From: Sphingobacterium arenae
GTDB lineage: Bacteria; Bacteroidota; Bacteroidia; Sphingobacteriales; Sphingobacteriaceae
Direction of reading: 5' to 3'
Length of the DNA: 64,000 nucleotides
NCBI RefSeq assembly: GCF_014692505.1
Contig: NZ_JACNYK010000003.1
Coordinates: 186,001-250,000, forward strand
The notes under the pieces were generated by a model. It saw only the letters and a list, made by a program, of their open reading frames with translations. It had not been told where the DNA came from and did no database searches. Every line of letters begins with the position of its first letter. Position 1 is the first letter of the stretch. Position numbers and translations under genes: made by a program. Below are positions 37,184-46,584 of this stretch, piece by piece.

Positions 37184-37664
37184 AGATGTGTTGGTGAAAT
37201 TAAATTATTTATTGCTGGCTTTACTGCTCATAGGCGCTTCCTTTATTATTAGGCATGCTGAAAGTCCCGAGCGTCTAATACAAGGCGAGTGGATAGAAAA
37301 AGAATGGCGACTGGAAAAAGATAACGCTAGTGTCGTTGAGGAATCACAGATGCAATCGAGGTTGAAGAAGGAAATCTTGCAAAATGTGGAGGATTTGCAT
37401 TTTGGTATTTGGATATTTGAGGAGGATGGTATCTTGAAATCTACATCCTCTAAGCACAATGACGCTATAGAATGGTTTATTAAAGGTCGTGGCCATGTTT
37501 TGGAACTTCGTAGAGACGGAAGAACAATCGAAAGTTTTCAAATTCAAAAAATCAGTAAAACGACGTTGGTTTTGCACCTGAACTTTGACTTGCAAGTCAA
37601 AGGTATTATCGAAATTGTTTTGGAAAAAAAGGAACAATCAGACCAATATGCTAAGAAAATATAG
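37176..37664 (+). CDS. Membrane-anchored small protein, lipocalin-like extracytoplasmic domain (unknown function)
   Basis: This is 162 residues from ATG 37176, which has a clear GGAGG Shine-Dalgarno at 37164-37168, unusual for this genome, and overlaps the preceding gene by 8 bases. A single transmembrane helix (about 8-25, 'LNYLLLALLLIGASFII') is followed by a short helix and about 100 residues of beta-strands. 'IQGEWIEKEWRLEK' and 'GIWIFEEDGILKS' recall lipocalin-like domains of Bacteroidota. No catalytic motif was seen. It overlaps the next gene by 17 bases, so the three products are tightly coupled and may form a complex. Confidence 0.65.
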   Translation: MNRDVLVKLNYLLLALLLIGASFIIRHAESPERLIQGEWIEKEWRLEKDNASVVEESQMQSRLKKEILQNVEDLHFGIWIFEEDGILKSTSSKHNDAIEWFIKGRGHVLELRRDGRTIESFQIQKISKTTLVLHLNFDLQVKGIIEIVLEKKEQSDQYAKKI

Positions 37665-38403
37665 TAATCATAGAACACAATCCGATAATGTAAAATTAGG
37701 CGCGTTGACGGCTTTTTCAGCAGGAATGGTCAACGTTGCATCCGTGACGGTTTTTTTTGCTTTTACATCGAATATAACCGGATACTATGCTGTGCTTGCG
37801 CAAGAAATTAGTAAAGGGAATTGGTATCAGGGAGCTGTCGTGTTATTGTGGGTGACGTTATTCTTTCTGGGAAGTTTTCTGTCAAATTTTGTTATTATTC
37901 AAGGCAAAGGACGTTGGAATCAATATATATCGCATGCAATTCCTGTTATGCTGGAATTCCTCAGTATTTTGTTTGTTGGAATTTATCTAGAGGCTTTTTA
38001 TCAAAACACCCTAAAGGAAACGGAAATTCTCGTAGGCGCATTGTTGTTTGCGATGGGGTTGCAAAACGGTCTTACGGCAAGTATCTCAAACTCTGCTGTA
38101 AAAACGACTCACCTGACAGGACTTACGACCGATTTAGCTATTCTTGTCTCCATGTTCAGTAAACATGAAAATAGACATAACAAAACGCTGGTAGACAAAT
38201 TTCATCTGCTTCTCATCATTATGGTTACATATGTCGCAGGGGGATTATTTGGCGGAATCGGCTACTTATATTTAGAAAACGGCATATTCTATCTCACTTG
38301 TGCTATTTTATTGATTATCGCATTATATGATTTTTATAAGATAGGACGTATAAGACGTATATTCGAGAAACGAAAAAGAGAGGTCGTTATGCAGATTCGC
38401 TAA
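37648..38403 (+). CDS. DUF1275 (YoaK-family) integral membrane protein
   Basis: This is 251 residues from ATG 37648; an earlier in-frame ATG at 37585 lies deep in the previous gene. About six to seven hydrophobic segments are visible. The family landmarks 'GALTAFSAGMVNVASV', 'SNITGYYA', 'FAMGLQNGL' and 'VKTTHLTGLTTDLA' are characteristic of DUF1275/YoaK, often annotated as a putative membrane permease without proven substrate. It is the last gene of the overlapping trio under the putative two-component operator. Confidence 0.85.
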   Translation: MLRKYSNHRTQSDNVKLGALTAFSAGMVNVASVTVFFAFTSNITGYYAVLAQEISKGNWYQGAVVLLWVTLFFLGSFLSNFVIIQGKGRWNQYISHAIPVMLEFLSILFVGIYLEAFYQNTLKETEILVGALLFAMGLQNGLTASISNSAVKTTHLTGLTTDLAILVSMFSKHENRHNKTLVDKFHLLLIIMVTYVAGGLFGGIGYLYLENGIFYLTCAILLIIALYDFYKIGRIRRIFEKRKREVVMQIR

Positions 38404-38496
38404 ACAGATTTTTTGATCTTCTATGATACATATTCGTATAGCAGGCGCTGTTTACTTCTCATCATTATACCTATGGTAGGAAAACAATACTACACC

Positions 38497-39771
38497 TTAT
38501 CTTTTCTTATTTCTCATGGTCATTTTGGCCTTTACCCCACTACCATAGTTATAAGTTTTGCTATTGCTTTCTTTCTTTTTATGAAAGGCCCCATCTTGTG
38601 ATTCGTCTTGTTCTTTTTTTTCTTTTGGACTATCGGACGGACGATAGATAATAAGATCATCAGGAAGGGGTGTGAGCGGAATTTTCTTTCCTAAAGATTG
38701 TTCTATTTTTTTGAGCTCTGGAAGCTCGATGTCTGTTGCAAATGTGATAACTACGGCTTCGTTATTTGAAGTTTTTAATACATGTTGCACGAAAACGTCT
38801 CGATTTTCTGGTATTTCGAAATAGAATATAAACGGAATCCCACTTAAATCTATGTTACTGCTGCCTTCATTTGCAATAACGAGTATTCGACATGTTGGGG
38901 TTTGCTTGAAATCATCGATATTATCAAAACCTAAATCATCATGAAAAAAAGGGTGTAATACAGCAGCTGCCCCTTTCTGAACATGGAGCCTTTGCACCAG
39001 ATTGTGCGCCGTAAGCCGACTGTTCACAAATACTACCACTTTGTCAAACACATCATCGTCACGCATCAACGCATTTAGCAAATTGATTTTAGTTGTAAAA
39101 TTAGGTACTTGATACAACAGGAGCTCGTGTGTATCTGTTGTTTCCCCAGCGAGCTCTTCCACTTCAATAATCGTAGCAAAAGGCATAAAATCATCAATCA
39201 TCAAATGCAATTTTTCATGTTCGACCGTGCTGAATGCTAAATATTGTACTTTTCCACAACTTTGGGCCAATTCTCTTACCGTTGTTTGCATGCCCTGTTT
39301 CACTATTTCTTCCGCATCATCAATAATGAATGTTTGAATACGATTCAAATTCAGTCCTAGCTTAAGGTACACGGCTCGAGCACGGTTAGGTGTAGCAACC
39401 ACAATATCTACCCCGCGCACAAGATCCTCGATCTCTTCCTCCATACCTCCACTCGTTTTGAGCCCCATAATATGGAGATTCTTATTCTGGCTAATGGCCA
39501 GGAAACGATCAATTATTTCAGTAATTCTATCTTCGCTAGGTGCTAAAACTAATACTTTAGGCGCTTCATCTTGTGTGTATTTTAAACGCATCAATACACC
39601 AAGCACGTAGGAGGTGGTTTTTCCGGCTCCTTCCGGTGCAACGCCAACGATACTATGCCCGCCGACGATGCGAGAAAGTGACTTCAATTGGAATTCTTTT
39701 GCTGTAAAATAACCCAAATCGTTCATGGATTTATGAAGGCGCTTACTAAGCTTTAATTTATCTAAAGACAC
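38497..39771 (-). CDS. DEAD-box helicase-like protein with degenerate motifs
   Basis: This 424-residue protein has the two RecA-like domains of a DEAD-box helicase. The Q-motif glutamine (Gln28, 'FTAKEFQLKSL') and Walker A (45-52, 'APEGAGKT') are present. Motif II reads D-D-A-E (151-154) in place of D-E-A-D, motif III is F-S-T in place of S-A-T, and motif VI (H-R-x-G-R-x-x-R) is replaced by 'QHVLKTSNNE'. PTRELA is also altered to 'PSEDRI'. The C-terminal tail is basic. A weakened or lost ATPase/unwinding activity is likely, with RNA binding retained. Convergent with the DUF1275 gene. Confidence 0.82.
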   Translation of the reverse strand: MSLDKLKLSKRLHKSMNDLGYFTAKEFQLKSLSRIVGGHSIVGVAPEGAGKTTSYVLGVLMRLKYTQDEAPKVLVLAPSEDRITEIIDRFLAISQNKNLHIMGLKTSGGMEEEIEDLVRGVDIVVATPNRARAVYLKLGLNLNRIQTFIIDDAEEIVKQGMQTTVRELAQSCGKVQYLAFSTVEHEKLHLMIDDFMPFATIIEVEELAGETTDTHELLLYQVPNFTTKINLLNALMRDDDVFDKVVVFVNSRLTAHNLVQRLHVQKGAAAVLHPFFHDDLGFDNIDDFKQTPTCRILVIANEGSSNIDLSGIPFIFYFEIPENRDVFVQHVLKTSNNEAVVITFATDIELPELKKIEQSLGKKIPLTPLPDDLIIYRPSDSPKEKKEQDESQDGAFHKKKESNSKTYNYGSGVKAKMTMRNKKR

Positions 39772-39884
39772 GGCTGACTAATTAAATGAATACGAAAGGA
39801 CAAAGTTAACTAAAATATAATTGGTGTTTTTTTGTAAATTGTGCCACTATGTAAATTATGCCACTATCTATATATTATTAATAT

Positions 39885-41759
39885 ATGCATAAAAAAACAC
39901 AAATAATCGTCACCGTGATGCTATTTTCTACGACGGTTGCTGTCAGTCAGATGAAAGTTCGGGAAGAGTTGCCTGAAAAATATAAATGGAACCTGGTTGA
40001 TCTCTATGCTACAGACGCGGTTTGGAAAGAAGAAAAGGAACAGATGCAACAACAAATGCAGGAAATAGTTTTGTATAAGGGCAAGCTTACACAGTCTGCA
40101 ACTTTTCTTTTGGAAGCATTGGAGTTGAATAGTAAGTTGGTTAAGGACATGGCCAGATTACTCTCTTATGCGATGATGAAATCTGATCAAGATACCAGAG
40201 TAACAAAATACGCGGGTATGAAGCAAGAGCTGCAACAGCTTTTTTCAGAATATGGTGCATTAACTTCGTTCATAGAACCAGAATTATTAACATTGCAGGA
40301 AGAGCAACTCAGCACTTTTTTGACGAAAGAGAAAGAACTGGCCACATACAAATTCTACCTCATGGATTTACTTCGGAAGCGAGCTCACAGAGGTTCCGAA
40401 GAAGTCGAGAAAGTAATGGCCTACTCCGGATTAATGTCTGAAAATGCCGCAAATATCTTCAATACTTTTTTTAATGCGGAGTTTCCCTACCCAGAAATAG
40501 AATTAAACGGAGAGCGCGTAAAGCTCAATCCAGCAAATTTTGCATTGTACAGAGCGAGTGAAGATAGAGAAGTTAGGCGTAAGGTGTTTGCCTCTTATTT
40601 TGGTAAATTGAACGAATTTCAACGCACTTTTGGAGCCCAGCTGTATGGTAATATCAATGCGGCGTTGTTTACGACAAAAGCTAGGAATTATGGGAGTACA
40701 TTAGAAAGGGCATTGGATAGCGACAATATCCCCACAACGGTTTTTCAGAATTTGGTCAAAAATGTGAATGGAAACCTCGAAACCTTTCACCGTTATCTGA
40801 ACCTTCGGAAACGCATGATGGGAGTAGATACACTGCATTATTATGATCTCTATGCACCTTTGGTCGACGAAGTTGATTTAGCCTATACGGTGGAAGAGGC
40901 TGTTGAAAATATTCTGCAATCTTTGTACCCTTTAGGCACTGAATACGTAGAGGTGTCAAAAAAAGCATTCCAGGAAAGATGGATTGATATGTATCCCAAC
41001 GAGGGAAAAAGATCTGGCGCGTATTCCAATGGTTCTGCGTACGACGTACATCCGTATATACTCATGAACTACAATGGGAAATATAATGATATGTCCACAT
41101 TGACCCATGAATTGGGGCATACGATGCACAGCTACTTAACCAATAAGAAGCAACATTTCGCCAACGCAAACTATTCGATTTTTGTTGCCGAAGTGGCCTC
41201 CACATTAAATGAAGAGTTGCTAAACGATTATATGTTAGAACAAATTAAAGAAGATAAGGTCCGGCTCGCTATCCTCGGAAACTATCTCGAAGGTGCTAAA
41301 GGAACATTGTTCCGGCAAACGCAGTTTGCTGAATTCGAGTCGGTGATCCATGATAAAGTCGCCGCTGGCGAAGCACTGACTGGCGAAGATTTCGACAACA
41401 TGTACCTTGACCTAACCAAGCGTTACTACGGTCATGATAAAAATATTTGTATAGTGGATGACTACGTCAAATCCGAGTGGTCTTACATTCCACATTTTTA
41501 CTATAATTTTTACGTTTACCAATACGCAACATCCTTCACCGCCTCTACTGCTCTCTCGGAAAAGGTACTAAAAGGTACCGATGAAGACCGTAAAAAATAC
41601 CTCGATTTTTTAGCCTCTGGAAGCACAAAATATCCTGTGGATTTACTTGTTGATGCTGGCGTAGATATGAATACTTCAGAACCATTTGATCTGACTATTG
41701 CGAAGATTAACGCTGTCATGGCAGAGATGGAGACCATTCTGACAAGAATTGGGAAATAA
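39885..41759 (+). CDS. pepF: Oligoendopeptidase F-type M3 metallopeptidase, exported
   Basis: This 624-residue protein has a signal-peptide-like N-terminus (about 1-21, 'TVAVSQ'), so it is probably periplasmic, unlike the cytoplasmic PepF of Firmicutes. The M3 zinc motif H-E-x-x-H is at 408-412 ('THELGHTMHSYL') and the third ligand region 'EVASTLNEELL' lies about 25-30 residues later. The N-terminal helical domain begins at 'YKWNLVDLY'. It hydrolyses short peptides. Monocistronic, convergent with the oxidoreductase gene. Confidence 0.9.
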   Translation: MHKKTQIIVTVMLFSTTVAVSQMKVREELPEKYKWNLVDLYATDAVWKEEKEQMQQQMQEIVLYKGKLTQSATFLLEALELNSKLVKDMARLLSYAMMKSDQDTRVTKYAGMKQELQQLFSEYGALTSFIEPELLTLQEEQLSTFLTKEKELATYKFYLMDLLRKRAHRGSEEVEKVMAYSGLMSENAANIFNTFFNAEFPYPEIELNGERVKLNPANFALYRASEDREVRRKVFASYFGKLNEFQRTFGAQLYGNINAALFTTKARNYGSTLERALDSDNIPTTVFQNLVKNVNGNLETFHRYLNLRKRMMGVDTLHYYDLYAPLVDEVDLAYTVEEAVENILQSLYPLGTEYVEVSKKAFQERWIDMYPNEGKRSGAYSNGSAYDVHPYILMNYNGKYNDMSTLTHELGHTMHSYLTNKKQHFANANYSIFVAEVASTLNEELLNDYMLEQIKEDKVRLAILGNYLEGAKGTLFRQTQFAEFESVIHDKVAAGEALTGEDFDNMYLDLTKRYYGHDKNICIVDDYVKSEWSYIPHFYYNFYVYQYATSFTASTALSEKVLKGTDEDRKKYLDFLASGSTKYPVDLLVDAGVDMNTSEPFDLTIAKINAVMAEMETILTRIGK

Positions 41760-41769
41760 TGGATTTCCA

Positions 41770-41799
41770 AGCCATAGCTTACGAAAGTAGGCTATGGCT
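41770..41799. terminator. Inverted repeat between convergent pepF and oxidoreductase genes
   Basis: A 9-base stem (41770-41778 with 41791-41799), extendable inward to a GAAA-type loop, lies between the convergent genes and overlaps the oxidoreductase stop codon. There is no long T-run, so termination is probable but not certain. Confidence 0.5.
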
Positions 41800-42847
41800 C
41801 TATAATGCTAAAATCTGGTGCCTGTAAAGATTCAATTTGCCATTTTATGTGATCAATCGTTATAGGATACGCTGCGCGATCGCGTAAGCTCTCATGTACT
41901 GCGTTAAATAAGCGATTATAATCTCCTTTTCGTGCAGTAAGTAATGACGTCTGTTTTTCACCATTATCATCCACAACCGTTAGCTTCCCTTCGCTTCCTT
42001 CTGGTTCAATTCCATATCCTGGTGCAGTTGGGAGCATACCATCAATTAACTGCTGTTCTTGGACATCGGCCATTTTTTTAATAAAAGATCCTTTTGATCC
42101 ATGAACGACGAAGGCTGACTGTGGGTCGGCTACCAAGAGATTTCCAGTCAAAAATACGTGTAGGTTATGGGGGTAGATCAAATGAAAATTAAAGTAATCA
42201 GGTACTTGTGATTCTGGTCTGTTAATTGCTGTTGTTTTGATTATTTTACTCGGCTTCCCAAACAGAGAGAAAGCTTGATCCAGCAGGTGTGGGCCTAAAT
42301 CGTACGCGACGCCGCTTGAAACATATTGGCTGTTTTCTTTGAATTTTTTAGGTCCCAAGGCCATATTGTAGCGGTCAAAACGCATGTGTACTTCGATGAG
42401 TTTTCCGAGTTGACCACTTTCGATAATCTCTTTCATTTGCATAAAGTGGCTATCGTAACGTCTATTTTGGTAGAAAAAAATCTTCTTGCCTGTTTTTTCG
42501 CTTATCGCAGATAATTTATCCAGTTGATCAAGATTGTCTACAGCAGGCTTTTCCAACAGAACATGTTTTCCCGCTTCTAGCGACTCTTTTGCGAACTCGA
42601 AATGCGTATAATTGGGTGTATTAACAATAACAAGTTCTATACTATCATCGGCCAACAGATCTGTAACACTGTCGTAACTTTTAACGCCGGGATAGATCTC
42701 CTTTGCCGTTTTCGTTGTTCTTTCGACGACTGCCGTGAAATTAAAATGGTTATTGGTATGAATGAAAGGAGCGTGAAAAACGCGTCCAGACATTCCGAAG
42801 CTTAAGATACCTGTATTAATTTTTTGTTCTTCCATGGTGTTGTTCAT
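41792..42847 (-). CDS. Gfo/Idh/MocA-family NAD(P)-dependent oxidoreductase
   Basis: About 351 residues from ATG 42847 (starts at 42877 and 42835 are also in frame; the conserved core begins at 'NTGILSFGMSGRVFHAPF'). The N-terminal Rossmann domain (about 5-125) uses a G-x-x-G-x-x type loop. The catalytic-site motif 'EKPAVDN' supplies the conserved Lys, and 'GVAYDLGPHLLDQ' holds the second-domain His. The family oxidises or isomerises sugars, inositols and their derivatives; the substrate is not readable. Next to a sialidase-like gene in the opposite direction. Confidence 0.88.
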   Translation of the reverse strand: MNNTMEEQKINTGILSFGMSGRVFHAPFIHTNNHFNFTAVVERTTKTAKEIYPGVKSYDSVTDLLADDSIELVIVNTPNYTHFEFAKESLEAGKHVLLEKPAVDNLDQLDKLSAISEKTGKKIFFYQNRRYDSHFMQMKEIIESGQLGKLIEVHMRFDRYNMALGPKKFKENSQYVSSGVAYDLGPHLLDQAFSLFGKPSKIIKTTAINRPESQVPDYFNFHLIYPHNLHVFLTGNLLVADPQSAFVVHGSKGSFIKKMADVQEQQLIDGMLPTAPGYGIEPEGSEGKLTVVDDNGEKQTSLLTARKGDYNRLFNAVHESLRDRAAYPITIDHIKWQIESLQAPDFSIIEP

Positions 42848-43047
42848 TATAGTAATTAATATTTCCCGTTCAATCACGTGGTGAGCTACCGTTGAATAAA
42901 CATATTAAATTTCGTCATCTTTAACAAGACTTTAGCGCTAACCAAAGTATTTAAATTTTGGAATAGAATCCAGTTATGTTGTTTCTACATGCAAAGATCT
43001 TGTCGAGATGCGCAAATTTTATACATAAAAACAGATGTTTTAATTAC

Positions 43048-43055
43048 TAAGTTTG
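43048..43055 (+). promoter_or_regulatory. Candidate -7 promoter element of the sialidase-like gene
   Basis: TAAGTTTG matches TAnnTTTG and lies 36 bases before the ATG at 43092. Confidence 0.45.
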
Positions 43056-43091
43056 TTATCGTTATAAATCGTAATCAGAAAATTTTATCGT

Positions 43092-44267
43092 ATGAACCAA
43101 AATAAGTTCACCAATATGCAGCATCTCCGCGTGATGGTTATCACACTTTTCCTTTTTAATGGTCTCTTAAGTGCGCAGGTGCAACCGAAAACTGAAATAA
43201 AACATCGAGATGGTATTGTTTTAGAAGAGTTTTTATATACAAAAGCAGATTTCCCCTCTTGCCATTCGGCAACAATCGTGGAACTCCCCAACCACGAACT
43301 GCTATGTACTTATTTTGGCGGAACATATGAGCGGCATCCGGACGTCGAAATTCGCCTACAACGTAAAAAGCTGGATGGAACATGGACGCCGCCGATATCT
43401 GTCGCAAACGGTATACAGTCTGACGGGGAGCGGTTGCCGACCTGGAATCCCGTGTTGTTTCAACCTAAAGGTGAAGATCTTATGCTGTATTATAAAGTAG
43501 GGCCTAATCCAAGAGAATGGTGGGGCGAATTTATAACATCGAAAGATAACGGTCATACTTGGAGTAAGCCGCAGCGTTTGGAAGGTAAACTCCTTGGGCC
43601 GATTAAAAACAAGCCCATACAGTTGTCGGATGGTACTATTCTATCGGGATCCAGTGATGAGAATGGGGGATGGAAGGCGCATGTGGAACGGAGTACCGAT
43701 GGCGGTAAAAGTTGGTCGTTTATTGGTCCGCTGAATGACGGCAAGGAAATGGCAGCAATACAACCTGCATTGTTGACTCATGCAAACGGTAGTATTCAAA
43801 TGCTCAGCCGTACGAATACCAATGGCGCGGAACGGATTACCGAGACGTGGTCTGCGGATGGGGGCTTAACTTGGTCGGAGATGACCTGGGCCACGTTACC
43901 TAATAACAATTCGGGTTTGGACGCGGTTACGTTGAAAGATGGTAGGCATCTATTGGTTTATAACCACTCGACGCGTGAACAAGAAGGTATGGGGCATAAA
44001 GGAAGAGGAGTGTTAAATCTGGCGTTAAGTAAGGACGGTAAGGTGTGGGAGGCAGCTTTGATGTTGGATTATATCGATGAACCGGAGAAGCAATATTCGT
44101 ACCCCTCGATCATCCAAACATCGGATGGTCTTGTGCATATCGTATATACTTGGCACCGGGAACGTATCAAGCATGTGGTCGTGGATCCCAATCAGCTGGT
44201 GACCTTTCCGATTATCAACGGGCAATGGCCACTTGAGGATATTCCTTTGGTGGTCAGTACGGAGTAA
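43092..44267 (+). CDS. BNR/Asp-box repeat protein, sialidase-like, secreted
   Basis: This 391-residue protein has a signal peptide (about 1-28, 'LLSAQ'). At least three Asp-box motifs are visible ('SKDNGHTWS', 'STDGGKSWS', 'SADGGLTWS') plus a degenerate one ('SKDGKVWE'), indicating a six-bladed beta-propeller of the sialidase superfamily. The classical sialidase RIP motif was not recognised, so a true neuraminidase function is uncertain. Many Bacteroidota homologues are annotated only as exo-alpha-sialidase by fold. It could cut another terminal acidic sugar. Monocistronic with its own promoter. Confidence 0.8.
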   Translation: MNQNKFTNMQHLRVMVITLFLFNGLLSAQVQPKTEIKHRDGIVLEEFLYTKADFPSCHSATIVELPNHELLCTYFGGTYERHPDVEIRLQRKKLDGTWTPPISVANGIQSDGERLPTWNPVLFQPKGEDLMLYYKVGPNPREWWGEFITSKDNGHTWSKPQRLEGKLLGPIKNKPIQLSDGTILSGSSDENGGWKAHVERSTDGGKSWSFIGPLNDGKEMAAIQPALLTHANGSIQMLSRTNTNGAERITETWSADGGLTWSEMTWATLPNNNSGLDAVTLKDGRHLLVYNHSTREQEGMGHKGRGVLNLALSKDGKVWEAALMLDYIDEPEKQYSYPSIIQTSDGLVHIVYTWHRERIKHVVVDPNQLVTFPIINGQWPLEDIPLVVSTE

Positions 44268-44302
44268 TCGACCGTTCGGTTCCGTCCTCCGTTGCCCTGT
44301 TG

Positions 44303-45466
44303 CTAATAACACATTTTGACGATTTCATAAGCATCCTGAGGCGTTAGGGTTTTATATTCACCGATGCCAGTCCACTTTCTATCTGTGAAAGCATTTTTAA
44401 CTCGTGTAGCAGTTTCTTGATAATCTGCCACGTAATCAGAAAGCTTAGTATGGATGTCGAGGCTATGAAAAAAGTTTTCCATTTTTATAATAGCTCTTTC
44501 TGCTTTTTCATCGGTAGTACCCTGTGTTATTCCCCATACTCGTTGTGCATATTGCGCCAGTTTTTGCTTTTTAGCTTCGAAATTATAGCGATAATGTGAT
44601 GGCGCAACGATGGCTAGTGTGCGTGCATGATCGATACCATAATAAGCTGTCAGTTCGTGTCCCATGGCATGTACAGCCCAATCGGTGATGACCCCTTTTT
44701 GGATAAGCCCATTAAGTGCCATGGTGCAACACCACATGAAATTTGCAGCCGCGCCGTAATCAAATTCCTCCGCCATCAGTTTCGGAGCAGTTTCCTGTAA
44801 ACTGATAAGAATACTTTCCGCTATCCGCTCTTGAAGGTCGGCCGATGAAGGAGCCGTCATATATTGCTCTAGAACATGTGTATAAGCATCTGCGATTCCG
44901 TTCGCGATTTGGTTTTTTGGGATTGTACGGACAACCTCTGGATCTAAAATGGAAAACCGAGGAAACATTCCCGGTCCTCCGGAAGAACGTTTCTCGTTAA
45001 TTTCTCTTCTGGATATGACATAGCTCGAATTCATCTCCGATCCCGTTGCCGGCAATGTTAAGACTGTTCCAAAAGGCATTCCTTCTCCCTCAAAAATCCG
45101 AACAGGTTTTTTAAGGATTTCCCAAGGATCGCCATCATAGTAAGCAGCAGCGGATAGAAATTTCACTCCATCAATGACAGACCCTCCACCGACTGCAAGC
45201 AGATACGTAATTTTTTTTTCTTTGATCAACTGCAAAGCATTTACTAAGATATCAAATTCTGGATTAGCCGGTACACCACCGAATTCGTACAGATCATAAT
45301 CTTTTAATGCTGCTTTCACTTGGTTATAGACGCCATTCCCCTTAATGCTTCCGCCACCATACACCATTAAAACCCTTTCATCTACGGGAATTTCGTTTGA
45401 AATTTTAGCAATCTCACCTTTACCGAAAATAATTTTTGTTGGATTTTTAAATTCAAAATTAATCAT
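44303..45466 (-). CDS. Iron-containing (group III) alcohol dehydrogenase, YqhD/BDH-like
   Basis: This 387-residue protein has an N-terminal NAD(P)-binding region with 'VLMVYGGGSIKGNG' and 'LLAVGGGSVIDG'. The metal-binding segment includes 'NGIADAYTHVLEQY', 'HAMGHELTAYYGIDHARTLA' and 'PSHYRYN', supplying the Asp/His ligands of family III dehydrogenases. These enzymes reduce aldehydes, usually with NADPH. It lies 36 bases downstream of a cupin gene and, with it and DinB, may form a small operon (DinB to cupin to dehydrogenase). Confidence 0.92.
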   Translation of the reverse strand: MINFEFKNPTKIIFGKGEIAKISNEIPVDERVLMVYGGGSIKGNGVYNQVKAALKDYDLYEFGGVPANPEFDILVNALQLIKEKKITYLLAVGGGSVIDGVKFLSAAAYYDGDPWEILKKPVRIFEGEGMPFGTVLTLPATGSEMNSSYVISRREINEKRSSGGPGMFPRFSILDPEVVRTIPKNQIANGIADAYTHVLEQYMTAPSSADLQERIAESILISLQETAPKLMAEEFDYGAAANFMWCCTMALNGLIQKGVITDWAVHAMGHELTAYYGIDHARTLAIVAPSHYRYNFEAKKQKLAQYAQRVWGITQGTTDEKAERAIIKMENFFHSLDIHTKLSDYVADYQETATRVKNAFTDRKWTGIGEYKTLTPQDAYEIVKMCY

Positions 45467-45502
45467 TGTTCTAACTACTGTATCTGATAATAAGAAAATA
45501 AC

Positions 45503-45898
45503 TTATTGTTTCATAACCAAGGTAAGCAAAAAGAAACTTTCTGTCAAAGCCTTTACGCTGTGGGTGATATTTTGGTGTAACACAATCATCTGTCCTTTTT
45601 CTATCTGTGTACTTTGAGATTCGGTAGCGAACGTAATTTTTCCTTCCAAAACCTGAACACTTATTGTACCGTTTGCTTTATGTGGTTTAAGTTCCGCATG
45701 CGGATGTAGTCCGATCAGCACAATACGCATAACGTCCGACTTAAAAATCGTAATGGAGTTTCGATCACTATCCATCCAAGTCGATTCCTCTTTTATCTGA
45801 TTTATGAACGTGACCAAATTCATCTCCACAAGAGGGCCATCTAAAGTTCGTTCTCCTTCTGGACGCTGCGGTGTCGCGTCATTTGATTTTTTTTTCAT
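45503..45898 (-). CDS. Cupin-domain protein
   Basis: This 131-residue protein has one cupin fold: strand motifs 'LIGLHPHAELKPHKANGTISVQVLEGKI' (in pieces) supply two His, and 'EKGQMIVLHQNITHSVKA' supplies a third His. The first 25 residues are polar and probably disordered. It binds a metal; a catalytic role is unknown. It begins 20 bases after DinB and lies upstream of the iron alcohol dehydrogenase on the same strand. Confidence 0.82.
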   Translation of the reverse strand: MKKKSNDATPQRPEGERTLDGPLVEMNLVTFINQIKEESTWMDSDRNSITIFKSDVMRIVLIGLHPHAELKPHKANGTISVQVLEGKITFATESQSTQIEKGQMIVLHQNITHSVKALTESFFLLTLVMKQ

Positions 45899-45918
45899 CT
45901 TTTTAACTTCAATATCCG

Positions 45919-46425
45919 TTAGTTAGACCGAAGTCCGTCTTCATATGTCGGGCCGTATAGTCCAGGTACCTGGTTACCGGTAGCTCGTAAATACACAATC
46001 ATTTCTCCCCTATGATGGTAAATATGGTTGAAGAGAAAACCTCTGACTACTACCCCCCGTGGCATGGGACCGAGGATGACATTGTCACCTGATTTCATCG
46101 TCCATTCATCCGCGAGTTGCTCTTCTGTGAGAGATACTAATGCTTCTCGGGCCTTTTCTACATTATTTTCAAATAATGCTAAAGTCGAATGAATATCGTC
46201 TGGGTGACCTCTTTCGAAGTGGTCTGCAGTGATATCATAAACGTCCTGTGTGAGCGTACCTACATACCAATAGTATATCGTAGCGATATGCTGTGCTAGT
46301 TGACCCATCGTCCAAGAATTAGCTGCGGGTCGGTAATGAATGTCCTTTTGGGGCACCGCTTGAAGCAGCTTACGCGTGTTATTTGTCTCATGATCAAATT
46401 CTTGAATCCAATTCTTTAAAATCAT
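45919..46425 (-). CDS. DinB-family protein (metal-binding four-helix bundle)
   Basis: This 168-residue protein has the DinB/YfiT arrangement: 'WTMGQLAQHIATIYYW' with the first His, and 'RGFLFNHIYHHRGEMIVYLRATG' with the H-x-x-x-H pair near residue 135. The family includes thiol-dependent transferases; the actual substrate is unknown in Bacteroidota. First gene of a possible three-gene unit. A 6-base inverted repeat (GTTCCC/GGGAAC, 46442-46459) lies just upstream and could be an operator. Confidence 0.86.
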   Translation of the reverse strand: MILKNWIQEFDHETNNTRKLLQAVPQKDIHYRPAANSWTMGQLAQHIATIYYWYVGTLTQDVYDITADHFERGHPDDIHSTLALFENNVEKAREALVSLTEEQLADEWTMKSGDNVILGPMPRGVVVRGFLFNHIYHHRGEMIVYLRATGNQVPGLYGPTYEDGLRSN

Positions 46426-46584
46426 ATGTTGAAGATTAATCGTTCCCCACTATGGGAACAAAATTGATCTTAAAAAGTTTACACCGATCCTACAATCCTA
46501 TAAAAACAGCTAATGTGAAGAAAGCTACAAACTAAAAATGGGAAACGGATAGCGTGTATGCAGCGTAGACTACGGATGATGATT

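Noticed and set aside
37585..37647. Upstream ATG start for the DUF1275 gene
   Set aside because: The extension lies inside the preceding gene and is not hydrophobic; the conserved region begins after 37648.
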